NCBI GenBank assembly: GCA_013867245.1 | Contig: JACENB010000156.1 | Location: 1 to 6,784 of the forward strand | DNA: 6,784 bases | Direction of reading: 5' to 3' | DNA from: Nitrosopumilaceae archaeon | GTDB taxonomy: Archaea > Thermoproteota > Nitrososphaeria > Nitrososphaerales > Nitrosopumilaceae | Shown: in pieces, positions 1 to 6,060 of the stretch | Layout of the letters: each line of letters starts with the position of its first letter | Position numbering within the stretch: the first letter of the stretch is position 1 | Position numbers and translations under genes: made by a program | The notes under the pieces: generated by a model | Told to the model about the DNA's origin: nothing | Database searches by the model: none | Seen by the model: only the letters and a program-made list of their open reading frames with translations

Positions 1-262
1 GACCTTGAATCATATCTGGAATCAAGATGTGAATAATGTCTGCTTGTTTTGTGGCATCAGCTACTGACATTACTTTGTGACCATCAGCTTCGGCTTTTTT
101 CCAGCTATTACCACCTTCTTTTAGACCGATTACAACATTAAGACCAGAGTCTTTCATGTTGTTTGCTTGTGCATCACCTTGGATTCCATAACCAATTACA
201 GCAATGGTTTGATCCTTTATTGGATCAAGACTGATATCGGTATCTTTCCATGTTTGTGCCAT
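1..262 (-). CDS. ilvC: Ketol-acid reductoisomerase, N-terminal part (runs off left edge)
   Basis: Only the first 87 codons are present; family members have about 330 residues, so roughly a quarter is visible. The enzyme catalyses the second common step of valine, leucine and isoleucine synthesis: NADPH-dependent isomerisation and reduction of acetolactate or acetohydroxybutyrate, in the cytosol. What is seen is the N-terminal Rossmann fold: [14 protein letters not shown] at residues 20-33 (family norm GYGSQGHA), then [10 protein letters not shown] and the cofactor loop [15 protein letters not shown], followed by [10 protein letters not shown]. The loop has Lys where many NADPH-using members have Arg, but keeps a Ser. 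The Mg-binding C-terminal knotted domain lies outside the window. The start is the ATG at 262; a TATA-like box at 286-293 lies about 27 nt upstream, so it may have its own leaderless promoter despite following the zinc-ribbon gene by 39 nt. Confidence 0.95.
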   Translation of the reverse strand, partial: MAQTWKDTDISLDPIKDQTIAVIGYGIQGDAQANNMKDSGLNVVIGLKEGGNSWKKAEADGHKVMSVADATKQADIIHILIPDMIQG

Positions 263-285
263 GACTTTGGCAGATTTTATTGCAA

Positions 286-293
286 ATATTAAC
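286..293 (-). promoter_or_regulatory. Possible TATA box of ilvC
   Basis: The minus strand reads TTAATATT here, centred about 27 nt before the ilvC ATG at 262. That is the spacing expected for an archaeal TATA box serving a leaderless transcript. The surroundings are AT-rich, so chance is a real alternative. Confidence 0.35.
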
Positions 294-301
294 TATGAAA
301 C

Positions 302-421
302 CTAGATTTCGATGATTTTTTCACAAGAGCGACATTTTACAGTAACCTTGTCTCCAGGTAAACGGATGAATCTCTTAGAGCCACATTCAGGACAAATTGG
401 GCAAGCACGGACAGGTTCCAT
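302..421 (-). CDS. 39-residue zinc-ribbon protein coupled to nadM
   Basis: This small gene encodes a protein beginning MEPVRACPICPECGSKRF, with Cys7, Cys10, Cys13, Cys30 and Cys33. Two CxxC knuckles (10/13 and 30/33), separated by 16 residues with a short basic beta-hairpin (RFIRLPGDKVTVKC), make a minimal rubredoxin-like zinc ribbon; Cys7 offers a spare ligand. No signal peptide, membrane segment or other domain fits in this length. Its ATG shares its A with the TGA stop of nadM (TGATG), so translation is probably coupled to nadM; the reading frame has a stop (TAA) two codons upstream of the CTG before the ATG, which fixes the start. I do not recognise a named family. Possible roles, by inference only, are RNA or protein binding or a small subunit of a larger complex. 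The Cys spacing, the clean stop and the operon position support a real gene. Confidence 0.82.
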   Translation of the reverse strand: MEPVRACPICPECGSKRFIRLPGDKVTVKCRSCEKIIEI

Positions 422-951
422 CAGTGTTTAGTAGGATTGGTATCAGATTTAGAAATTACTGTTAGTCTGTTTTTTGCATCAATCTGTGTAAGAAACTCAT
501 AAACTGCATTTGGAACAGATTCTTTCCAATTTTGGTCTGAAATGATCATAGAGCGAATTTTAGTTGCGTTGAATTGTTCTCGGTCTAAGAATTCAGGTTT
601 TACAACTGTAATTCCAGAATCAGCCAATAACATTGAGACATAGTCATTGCCACTAAACACTTTATCAAAATGAGGTAATGCAGATTTCAAGTATGATGCC
701 CATGTTGCAATGTTGAATTGATTTTCTATTGATATTACAAAACAACGATTTGAATCTATTTCAGATTCTTTAATTGAGTTGTGAATCATTTCTATTCTTT
801 CACCAGCAGTAAAAGGATCTTTTTCTAAATAATTGAACTGGGCGCTAGTAATGGCGATAATTACTTCATCACATTGGTCAAGAATTTGTTTGACTAATTC
901 TAAATGACCCAAATGAAAAGGTTGAAACCTCCCCATCATCAAACCACGCAT
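421..951 (-). CDS. nadM: Nicotinamide-nucleotide adenylyltransferase, archaeal type
   Basis: This is a cytosolic nucleotidyltransferase that joins NMN (or nicotinate mononucleotide) to ATP, giving NAD (or deamido-NAD) and pyrophosphate. The 176-residue length fits archaeal NadM. The N-terminus MRGLMMGRFQPFHLGH carries the ATP-binding HxGH signature (His13, His16). DPFTAGERIEMI (residues 45-56) and SGNDYV (100-105) match conserved stretches that I recall from the Methanocaldococcus enzyme. The second ATP motif, usually SxTxIR, reads NATKIRS at 128-134, so its first Ser is Asn. VPNAVYEFLTQI near the C-terminus matches the usual final helix. Met5 and Met6 are alternative starts, but Met1 aligns with homologues and has a TATA-like box about 25 nt upstream. 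The stop overlaps the start of the zinc-ribbon gene by one base. nadE, for the other late NAD step, is at the right end on the opposite strand. The HxGH motif also occurs in other adenylyltransferases, but the overall match is to NadM. Confidence 0.94.
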   Translation of the reverse strand: MRGLMMGRFQPFHLGHLELVKQILDQCDEVIIAITSAQFNYLEKDPFTAGERIEMIHNSIKESEIDSNRCFVISIENQFNIATWASYLKSALPHFDKVFSGNDYVSMLLADSGITVVKPEFLDREQFNATKIRSMIISDQNWKESVPNAVYEFLTQIDAKNRLTVISKSDTNPTKH

Positions 952-972
952 AAGAAATCAACAAGTTTGATT

Positions 973-980
973 TTATTAAA
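973..980 (-). promoter_or_regulatory. Probable TATA box of nadM
   Basis: The minus strand reads TTTAATAA here, centred about 25 nt before the nadM ATG at 951, in a 34-nt gap after the upstream gene. The position suits an archaeal leaderless promoter and would let nadM and the zinc-ribbon gene be transcribed separately from the genes before them. Confidence 0.45.
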
Positions 981-985
981 TTAGA

Positions 986-1906
986 CTATTTTATTTGTCC
1001 ACTACCAAGTATTCTAATTGTAGGGGATTCTGGTTTCAAGATTATTGCAATTTGTCCAGATTTACATACAATTGGTTTTTCAAAAGTAAGTCTAAGTGGA
1101 GATATTGAAGTAAATTTTGCGGCTTTGATTTGCAATCCTATGTTAACTAAACACCCTTGATTTTCTGCAATTTCACTTTTGTAAAAAGGACTTTTCTTAA
1201 AATCAATTTCAATTTCTGTTTTAATATCCACTACTCCCTCTTCACAGATAACATCTCCACGTCCAACCTCATCAGGTTTTGCACCTTTTACTGCCAAACC
1301 AACTCTTGCAGGACATATTGATTCTTCAACTGGATCATCATGCATTTGAATGGATTTTATTAGTACATCAATTCCAGCAGGATATAGTTTTAGATTATCA
1401 TATTGTTTTACGTTACCATTTGTAACTTTACCCAGAATTACTGTTCCAACACCCTTGACATCGAAACAATGGTCTATGACCATTTCAGAGGAACCATCAG
1501 TTGAAATAGGTTCAAGTTTATCCATCTCTTCTTTAATTTTTTCCTGTTCAACTTTAGCATATTTTTCAACAACAGTACCTTTGATCATTGCATCTAATTT
1601 TGATTCATCCACATCAAATGTATGAGATAAAATTCCTTTTTCTTTTTTCAAAGAATCAAGTGCAATGATTTGTTCTCCGGTGAATTTATCTAATTTATCG
1701 ACATAAAGTATCACATATTCAGCAAGATTGATTGCCTGAAACAAAGGTTGTATTTTATCAGGAAACCCACTTGGAGCAACCCATGTTTTGATTATATCAG
1801 ACTCCTTTCTATCAAAAAGGGTTAGATCAGTTTCAGTTCCTTTTTTACCAAATTCCGATGCAATATCTTGTTTGCCTAAAACTACAAAGTTAATTGATTT
1901 TACCAC
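986..1906 (-). CDS. SelB-like translation-factor paralogue with decayed G domain (SelBL type)
   Basis: This 306-residue protein is related to EF-Tu/SelB but is unlikely to be a working GTPase. Residues 1 to about 115 keep the outline of a G domain (VVLG near the start, a VAPSG segment at 43-47 where DTPGH is expected, ILYVDKLDKFTGEQI at 66-80). However, the P-loop GHxDxGKT is replaced by GKQDIASEFGKKG and no NKxD motif is seen. Residues 143-220 are a well-preserved domain II beta-barrel: VIDHCFDVKGVGTVILGKV, then SIQMHDDPVEE and RVGLAVKGAK, ending RGDVI, which is the SelB pattern. Residues 225-306 fit domain III. Archaeal SelB has about 460 residues; the C-terminal extension is missing. SelB-like proteins with degenerate GTPase motifs are known in archaea lacking selenocysteine (SelBL); their function is unsettled. 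The start is GTG at 1906; the next Met is residue 107. It follows the hydrolase by 43 nt and precedes nadM by 34 nt. Confidence 0.85.
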   Translation of the reverse strand: MVKSINFVVLGKQDIASEFGKKGTETDLTLFDRKESDIIKTWVAPSGFPDKIQPLFQAINLAEYVILYVDKLDKFTGEQIIALDSLKKEKGILSHTFDVDESKLDAMIKGTVVEKYAKVEQEKIKEEMDKLEPISTDGSSEMVIDHCFDVKGVGTVILGKVTNGNVKQYDNLKLYPAGIDVLIKSIQMHDDPVEESICPARVGLAVKGAKPDEVGRGDVICEEGVVDIKTEIEIDFKKSPFYKSEIAENQGCLVNIGLQIKAAKFTSISPLRLTFEKPIVCKSGQIAIILKPESPTIRILGSGQIK

Positions 1907-1928
1907 AAGGAAATTTTAGAATTAGGCA

Positions 1929-1936
1929 CTAAAAAC
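1929..1936 (-). promoter_or_regulatory. Weak TATA-like box / T-run before the SelB-like gene
   Basis: In the 43-nt gap the minus strand reads TATAGTTTTTAG. The T-rich core is centred about 26 nt before the GTG start at 1906, so it could be a TATA box. The same five-T run follows the hydrolase stop by about 15 nt and could instead help terminate transcription. Confidence 0.25.
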
Positions 1937-1949
1937 TATACGAAATACT

Positions 1950-2702
1950 CTATGGAAAGTTGTTCAACACAGCAGCGTAACTTGCAAATCTATGATTTTT
2001 TGGTTTGACTAATTTTTGATGATATTTTTTGATGGGTTTTCCAATTGCACCATTCAATCCCAAAGGTCCTGAAACATACTTTTTGTCATCAGCCCATCTC
2101 AAGACTTCATCAGAAGGAGCATAGTGATTTAAAATTTTTTTATGGACAACGGTTTGGAGAAGTTTAGCATACTTTTTTGAAGATGGAACATCTTCAGTAA
2201 TTGATGCTCCAAAGAAATAGACACTTTCTAAAATTCCAGAGTTTTCTCTCTTTTTAGCAAGATACTCAATAGTACTAAGAATTACTTGAGAACCTAGAGA
2301 ATGTCCCATTAATCGTATTTTGCTTTTTGGGCTAGATTCCTTAAAATCTTCAATAAATTTTCCAAGATTTCGTCCATTCTTTTTTGCGATACTTTGTCCT
2401 ACAGCCAAAGCATGTTTTGCATGTTTTATTAAATGCGCACCAGTGGTGTTTGAATCATAACTAAATCCAATTACAGGGTGAGAGTATCCCAATTTTCGTA
2501 ATCTGTTACGTGCCAAAACAGCTTTTGCAATAGCACCCGCATTATCATTTCTAAGACCATGAATCATTATGGTTAATTCTTTAGAGTCAATTAATTTCTG
2601 AAAATCTTTTTTTGGGTAAAGATAATAGTTGTTATTCTTGATAGTTTTACCTGTTTTCAGGTCATAATATCCACGAGTCGAAATTCGGGGTACGGGTTTC
2701 AT
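1950..2702 (-). CDS. Alpha/beta hydrolase of unknown substrate (DUF726/DUF900-like)
   Basis: This 250-residue protein has an alpha/beta hydrolase core. A strand ending TIMIHGLRND (residues 44-53) gives the HG oxyanion-hole region. IRLMGHSLGSQVIL (129-142) holds the nucleophile elbow GHSLG with Ser135. NHYAPSDEVLRWADD (192-206) supplies the likely acid, Asp198. NHRFASYAAVL near the end supplies the likely base, His237, so a complete Ser-Asp-His triad is present. The VYFFGASI strand followed by a late NxYxxxDxVL segment resembles DUF726/DUF900 proteins, whose substrates are largely unknown. No signal peptide or membrane helix is seen; the N-terminus is basic with a YYDLKTGKTIKNNNYYLYP stretch. 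The ATG is one base past the metG stop (TGA-T-ATG), implying coupled translation. Lipase, thioesterase or peptidase activity are all possible; none can be chosen from sequence. Confidence 0.85.
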   Translation of the reverse strand: MKPVPRISTRGYYDLKTGKTIKNNNYYLYPKKDFQKLIDSKELTIMIHGLRNDNAGAIAKAVLARNRLRKLGYSHPVIGFSYDSNTTGAHLIKHAKHALAVGQSIAKKNGRNLGKFIEDFKESSPKSKIRLMGHSLGSQVILSTIEYLAKKRENSGILESVYFFGASITEDVPSSKKYAKLLQTVVHKKILNHYAPSDEVLRWADDKKYVSGPLGLNGAIGKPIKKYHQKLVKPKNHRFASYAAVLNNFP

Positions 2703-2703
2703 A

Positions 2704-4359
2704 TCACTCAGAAGGTCCTAGTTGTTTTTTGTATTTTTCAATATCCGTTTCCTCAACTCTAGCAAATAACGGAGATGCTTCCCCAAGTGAATGACCTGAT
2801 GATACACCTAATACAGACATGTCATTCCAGTTTTGCTCATTAACCACCCCATCTAATGCAAGTTGAGTCCAGATATTTTGGGCAGATTTTGGAATAAATG
2901 GGAATGCCGCAATTGCTAAGCTCCTGACCGCATTTACTGAAAGATATACACAATTAGCAGTACCAGGTCCTTTTTTCCAAGGTTCTTTGTGTTGGAAATA
3001 TTGGTTAAAGAAGGATGAAAACTCCATTATTTTCTTTAATGCCCTATCAAGGTGATTTTGCTCCATTAAAGAACCAACATCCAATGCAAGAGATTTAATT
3101 TTCTGTTCTGCCTCAGAATCTTTTTCATCAAAATCATCATGTTCAGGAATTTTTCCATCGAACGCTTTTTTGGTAAATCCTAAAGCACGATTAACAAAGT
3201 TTCCAAGGTTTCCAATTAATTCTGAATTAATTCTAGTTGTGAAATCATCCCAGTCAAAGTTCAAGTCATCCTGAGAATAAGGATTAATGGATACAAGATA
3301 AAATCTCAGATAGTCTGCAGGATAGTACTCTAAGAATTGTTTAAGACCAATATACCAATTTCTACTCTTTGAGATTTTTTTAGCTTGAAGAGTTAGATGG
3401 CCTCTGGTAGGAATGTAATCAGGAAGTTTGTATTCATTTTCAATTCCCAGTCTCATGGCAGGCAAAAACAGATAGTGGTGGTATACAATATCTTTTCCAA
3501 TAAAGTGGTAAATGTCAGCAGAATTCCAAAATTCTTTTCCATCAATACCCTTATCATTAAGAAATTTTAGAGCAGTTGAAATGTATGCCAAGTGGTTATC
3601 AAACCAACCATAGAACACCTTGTCTTTTGCACCGTCAAGTGGAACAGGAACACCCCAAGAAATATCACGAGTAATATCCCAATCAATTAAACCAGATTTT
3701 ATCCAGTTTTGTACGTATTTTTTTACATCTTTTTGAAGATGTTCATTTTCTTCTAACCATTTAGAAAGGGGTTCTCCAAAATTTTTGAGTTTAAAGAAAT
3801 AATGGGTTGTTTTCTCTTTTGTTGGAGGTTGATTACATAAGGAACATTTTGGATCAGTGATCTCTTCAGGAACTCTACCGCAACTCTCACAAAGATCAGA
3901 GTATTGGTCTTCAGCTTTGCAGTAGGGACAAGTACCTTTAACGTATCTGTCTGGTAGGAATTTTTTGTCATTGTTGCAATAAAATTGAATTATTTCTTGT
4001 TCGTAAATGTGACCTGCATCATTGAGTTTCTTGAATACATCTTGCACAAATTCTATATTTTCAGGAGAACTAGTTTTGTAAAAATAATCAAAATCAATGT
4101 CAAATGCGCTAAAATCATCATAATCACGCTTGTTCCAATGAGCAACATATTCTGCAGGAGTTTTTCCTTCTTTTTCCGATTGAATCAGAATCGGAGTACC
4201 AAAATCATCTGATGCACATACATAGTAAGCTTCGACTCCGTTTTGTTTTAGGAATCTAGTTGTAACATCTGCAGGAAGATAAGTAGATGCTACATGACCT
4301 AGGTGAATCTCACCGTTTGCATAAGGTAATGCGCTAGTAATGATAGCTTTTTTGTTCAT
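2704..4359 (-). CDS. metG: Methionyl-tRNA synthetase
   Basis: This class I aminoacyl-tRNA synthetase charges tRNA-Met with methionine using ATP, in the cytosol, for initiation and elongation. The HIGH motif is HLGH at 19-22, within ALPYANGEIHLGH; the KMSKS loop is KISKS at 328-332. Between them is a connective peptide with zinc knuckles: Cys144/147, Cys157/160 and Cys172/175. HFIGKDIVYHH at 285-295 keeps the pocket Ile291 and His295. The anticodon-binding helix bundle has Asn387, Arg391 and Trp461, equivalent to E. coli Asn391, Arg395 and Trp461, so tRNA-Met recognition looks intact. The 551-residue protein ends without the C-terminal OB-fold tRNA-binding domain, which in many archaea is separate or absent. 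Oddity: the segment normally WFDAPIGY reads WFDNHLAY (252-259), changing two conserved methionine-pocket residues. It follows ahcY by 37 nt, probably in one transcript, and is coupled to the downstream hydrolase. Confidence 0.95.
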   Translation of the reverse strand: MNKKAIITSALPYANGEIHLGHVASTYLPADVTTRFLKQNGVEAYYVCASDDFGTPILIQSEKEGKTPAEYVAHWNKRDYDDFSAFDIDFDYFYKTSSPENIEFVQDVFKKLNDAGHIYEQEIIQFYCNNDKKFLPDRYVKGTCPYCKAEDQYSDLCESCGRVPEEITDPKCSLCNQPPTKEKTTHYFFKLKNFGEPLSKWLEENEHLQKDVKKYVQNWIKSGLIDWDITRDISWGVPVPLDGAKDKVFYGWFDNHLAYISTALKFLNDKGIDGKEFWNSADIYHFIGKDIVYHHYLFLPAMRLGIENEYKLPDYIPTRGHLTLQAKKISKSRNWYIGLKQFLEYYPADYLRFYLVSINPYSQDDLNFDWDDFTTRINSELIGNLGNFVNRALGFTKKAFDGKIPEHDDFDEKDSEAEQKIKSLALDVGSLMEQNHLDRALKKIMEFSSFFNQYFQHKEPWKKGPGTANCVYLSVNAVRSLAIAAFPFIPKSAQNIWTQLALDGVVNEQNWNDMSVLGVSSGHSLGEASPLFARVEETDIEKYKKQLGPSE

Positions 4360-4396
4360 TAGATATTCTCAAAGGTAGTATTAGGGTTAAGAAGTT

Positions 4397-5638
4397 TTAC
4401 CAGCTATTTGCGTATTTTACTTGTTCTGGAGTAAGTTTGTCAATTTTTACATCCATTGCCTTTAGTGCATCAACTGCAACTTGACTATCAATCTCTTCAG
4501 GCACATTGATGATTTTATTTTCCATCTTATTGTGATTTTTGAGAATGTACATTACAGATAGAATTTGATTTGAAAATGATTGTGCCATTACTTCTGGAGG
4601 ATGTCCTTCGGCTGCAACTAAGTTTGCAAGACGTCCTTGACCAATCAGATAAACTTTCTTTCCATTTTTGAGAACACATTCATCAAGTGCAGGTCTTACC
4701 TCCTTGACAGATTTTGATTTCTTTAGTAAGAATTCACTATCAATTTCAACATCAAAGTGACCGACATTTCCCATAATAGCGCCATCTTTCATCTTTAGGA
4801 TGTGTTCTTTTCTAATCACACTAGTCATTCCAGTACAAGTGATGAAGATATCACCTAGTTTCGTTGCTTGTGCCATGGGCATTACTTCAAATCCATCCAT
4901 ATGAGCTTCAAGTGCTTTTACAGGATCAATCTCAGTTACAATTACTTTGGAACCCATTCCATGACATCTTGCTGCGACACCACGTCCTACCCAACCATAT
5001 CCTACAACAACAACACGTTTTGATGCCATAAGCAAGTTCATGGCACGAAGATATCCATCAATAGTACTTTGACCAGTACCATATCTATTATCAAACATGT
5101 GTTTGGTATATGCTTCATTTACCAAGATAACAGGATATCGTAATTTTCCTTGATTCTCTACGGCTCTAATTCGAGTTACACCTGCAGTTGTCTCTTCAGT
5201 TGCTCCCAAAATCTTCATGTTTTGGAATCGTTTATCAAAATGAGCTTTGACGTTCATATCTGCACCGTCATCAGTAAGAATTGTTGGTTTGTGTTTTAGT
5301 ACTTGATCAATACACCAATCATATTCTTTAACAGATTGACCATGCCATGCATAGACATGGATTCCTTGAGATGCCAAAAATGCTGCAATGTCATCTTGGG
5401 TTGTTAATGGATTTCCACCACAACATGCAACAGTTGCTCCAAGTTCTTTTGCACCCATTAGCAAGACAGATGTCTCTTTTGTGATATGGAGACAAAATCC
5501 AAGGGTAATTCCTTTGAGAGGTTTTGATTTTTTTAGTCGATTAATCGTATTATCTAAAATTTGCATATGAGATCTTGCCCATTCATAGGACAATTTTCCA
5601 TCTTTGATCAGTTTTGCACTAGATTTTACTTTACTCAC
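4397..5638 (-). CDS. ahcY: S-adenosylhomocysteine hydrolase (adenosylhomocysteinase)
   Basis: This NAD-dependent enzyme reversibly splits S-adenosylhomocysteine into adenosine and homocysteine, relieving product inhibition of methyltransferases and feeding methionine/SAM recycling. With the start chosen here it has 413 residues. Substrate-domain landmarks are His51 (CLHITKETSVLL), NPLTTQDD at 76-83, Asp123-Asp124 (LTDDGAD), Glu148-Glu149 (EETTAGVTR), Lys179 (VNEAYTK), and Asp183-Asn184 before YGTGQS. The NAD-binding Rossmann loop is GYGWVGRG at 213-220, with Glu236 in VTEIDP for the ribose. GHFDVEID and the GRLANLVAAEGHPPEVM segment complete the active site. It ends at YANSW, the short C-terminus of archaeal/Thermotoga-type enzymes. 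The frame extends to a GTG at 5650, but the GTG at 5638 (protein MSKVKSS) is preferred because a TATA box lies 25 nt before it. Some methanogen homologues prefer S-inosylhomocysteine, so substrate choice is not fully certain. Confidence 0.95.
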   Translation of the reverse strand: MSKVKSSAKLIKDGKLSYEWARSHMQILDNTINRLKKSKPLKGITLGFCLHITKETSVLLMGAKELGATVACCGGNPLTTQDDIAAFLASQGIHVYAWHGQSVKEYDWCIDQVLKHKPTILTDDGADMNVKAHFDKRFQNMKILGATEETTAGVTRIRAVENQGKLRYPVILVNEAYTKHMFDNRYGTGQSTIDGYLRAMNLLMASKRVVVVGYGWVGRGVAARCHGMGSKVIVTEIDPVKALEAHMDGFEVMPMAQATKLGDIFITCTGMTSVIRKEHILKMKDGAIMGNVGHFDVEIDSEFLLKKSKSVKEVRPALDECVLKNGKKVYLIGQGRLANLVAAEGHPPEVMAQSFSNQILSVMYILKNHNKMENKIINVPEEIDSQVAVDALKAMDVKIDKLTPEQVKYANSW

Positions 5639-5658
5639 AAACAAAGCCACGCTCGGAG

Positions 5659-5666
5659 ATATAAAA
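5659..5666 (-). promoter_or_regulatory. TATA box of ahcY
   Basis: The minus strand reads TTTTATAT, preceded by a purine-rich AGGA that could act as a BRE. Its centre is about 25 nt before the GTG at 5638 and only 12 nt before the GTG at 5650. It therefore supports the shorter ahcY and a leaderless mRNA. It lies in the 73-nt divergent region shared with the Rieske gene. Confidence 0.6.
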
Positions 5667-5682
5667 TCCTATCATGCGAATG

Positions 5683-5691
5683 TAAATAAAT
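5683..5691 (+). promoter_or_regulatory. TATA box of the Rieske ferredoxin gene
   Basis: The plus strand reads TAAATAAAT, centred about 25 nt before the ATG at 5712, with no Shine-Dalgarno sequence between. This fits a leaderless transcript. It is about 16 nt from the oppositely oriented ahcY box, so the two pre-initiation complexes would sit close together or compete. Confidence 0.5.
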
Positions 5692-5711
5692 GACAAAATT
5701 AACAAGAACTC

Positions 5712-6014
5712 ATGGGTTGGAAGAAGATTGCAGAAAAAGGTGACATTGATGCAGGTAAAGGTAAAGCCTTTGAAATTGATGGAAAACAGATTGCAATTTT
5801 TAATCAAGATGGATATCACGCAATAGATGATCTCTGTGTTCATCAAGATGGTTCTATTGCTCCAGGTAAACTGGATGGAGACATTGTCGAATGTCCACTT
5901 CACTTTTGGCATTATAACATAAAGACAGGAGAGTTAACTGACTATCTCAAAGATGTGAAATTGGAAACATATCCTGTTGAAGCAAGAGATGATGGCATCT
6001 ATGTGGATGTTTAG
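5712..6014 (+). CDS. Small Rieske [2Fe-2S] ferredoxin
   Basis: This 100-residue soluble protein is essentially one Rieske domain. The cluster ligands are Cys42 and His44 (LCVHQDGSIAPG) and Cys61 and His64 (ECPLHFWHYN), in the CxH...CxxH pattern with a 16-residue spacer. KTGEL (71-75) and the closing YPVEARDDGIYV match the C-terminal strands of NirD-like and dioxygenase-type Rieske ferredoxins. After the second His the usual GW or GF is replaced by FWH. There is no signal peptide or transmembrane anchor, so it is a cytosolic electron carrier rather than part of a bc1-type complex. No oxygenase or reductase partner gene is beside it: ahcY is divergent and nadE follows after 46 nt. The partner therefore cannot be inferred. 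The ATG at 5712 is supported by the TATA box and by the MGWKKIAEKGDI N-terminus typical of the fold. Thaumarchaeal genomes generally carry several small Rieske proteins. Confidence 0.9.
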   Translation: MGWKKIAEKGDIDAGKGKAFEIDGKQIAIFNQDGYHAIDDLCVHQDGSIAPGKLDGDIVECPLHFWHYNIKTGELTDYLKDVKLETYPVEARDDGIYVDV

Positions 6015-6029
6015 AAATTTTTAGGCACA
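6015..6029 (+). terminator. Possible T-run terminator after the Rieske gene
   Basis: Directly after the TAG comes AAATTTTTAGGC, the first of three five-T runs in the 46-nt gap (the others are within ATTTTTATT and AGTTTTTGC). Archaeal RNA polymerase can terminate at such runs without a hairpin. No stem-loop is visible. The call rests on composition only. Confidence 0.3.
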
Positions 6030-6038
6030 ATTTTTATT
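6030..6038 (+). promoter_or_regulatory. TATA box of nadE
   Basis: The sequence ATTTTTATT is centred 27 nt before the TTG start at 6061, suggesting that nadE is transcribed from its own leaderless promoter rather than only by read-through from the Rieske gene. It also supports the TTG as the true start. Confidence 0.45.
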
Positions 6039-6060
6039 CTCAGTTTTTGCAAACCATTTA

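Noticed and set aside
1350..1625. 91-codon open frame on the plus strand
   Set aside because: It is antisense to the SelB-like gene, has a low-complexity Ser/Thr/Phe-rich product with no motif, and has no promoter or start context. It is a shadow of the real gene.
986..1906. Working EF-1alpha, aIF2-gamma or selenocysteine factor SelB
   Set aside because: P-loop and NKxD motifs are missing and the length is far short of these factors, so only the SelB-like relationship is kept.
3753..3971. 72-codon frame on the minus strand inside metG
   Set aside because: It is an alternative frame across the MetRS zinc-knuckle region and has no recognisable domain of its own.
3985..4212. 75-codon frame on the plus strand
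   Set aside because: It is antisense to the metG N-terminal region, with a Phe/Ile-rich product reflecting AT-rich composition.
5341..5360. Palindrome-like repeats of CATG/CCATG in ahcY
   Set aside because: They fall inside conserved coding sequence (YAWHGQ region) and are explained by His/Met/Ala codons; no arms extend beyond a few bases.
5388..5570. 60-codon frame on the plus strand
   Set aside because: It is antisense to ahcY, with no motif or initiation signal.
5631..5912. 93-codon frame on the minus strand covering the divergent promoter and the Rieske gene
   Set aside because: It is antisense to a clear Rieske domain and would run through both TATA boxes; its hydrophobic Phe/Ile/Asn-rich product is typical of antisense AT-rich DNA.
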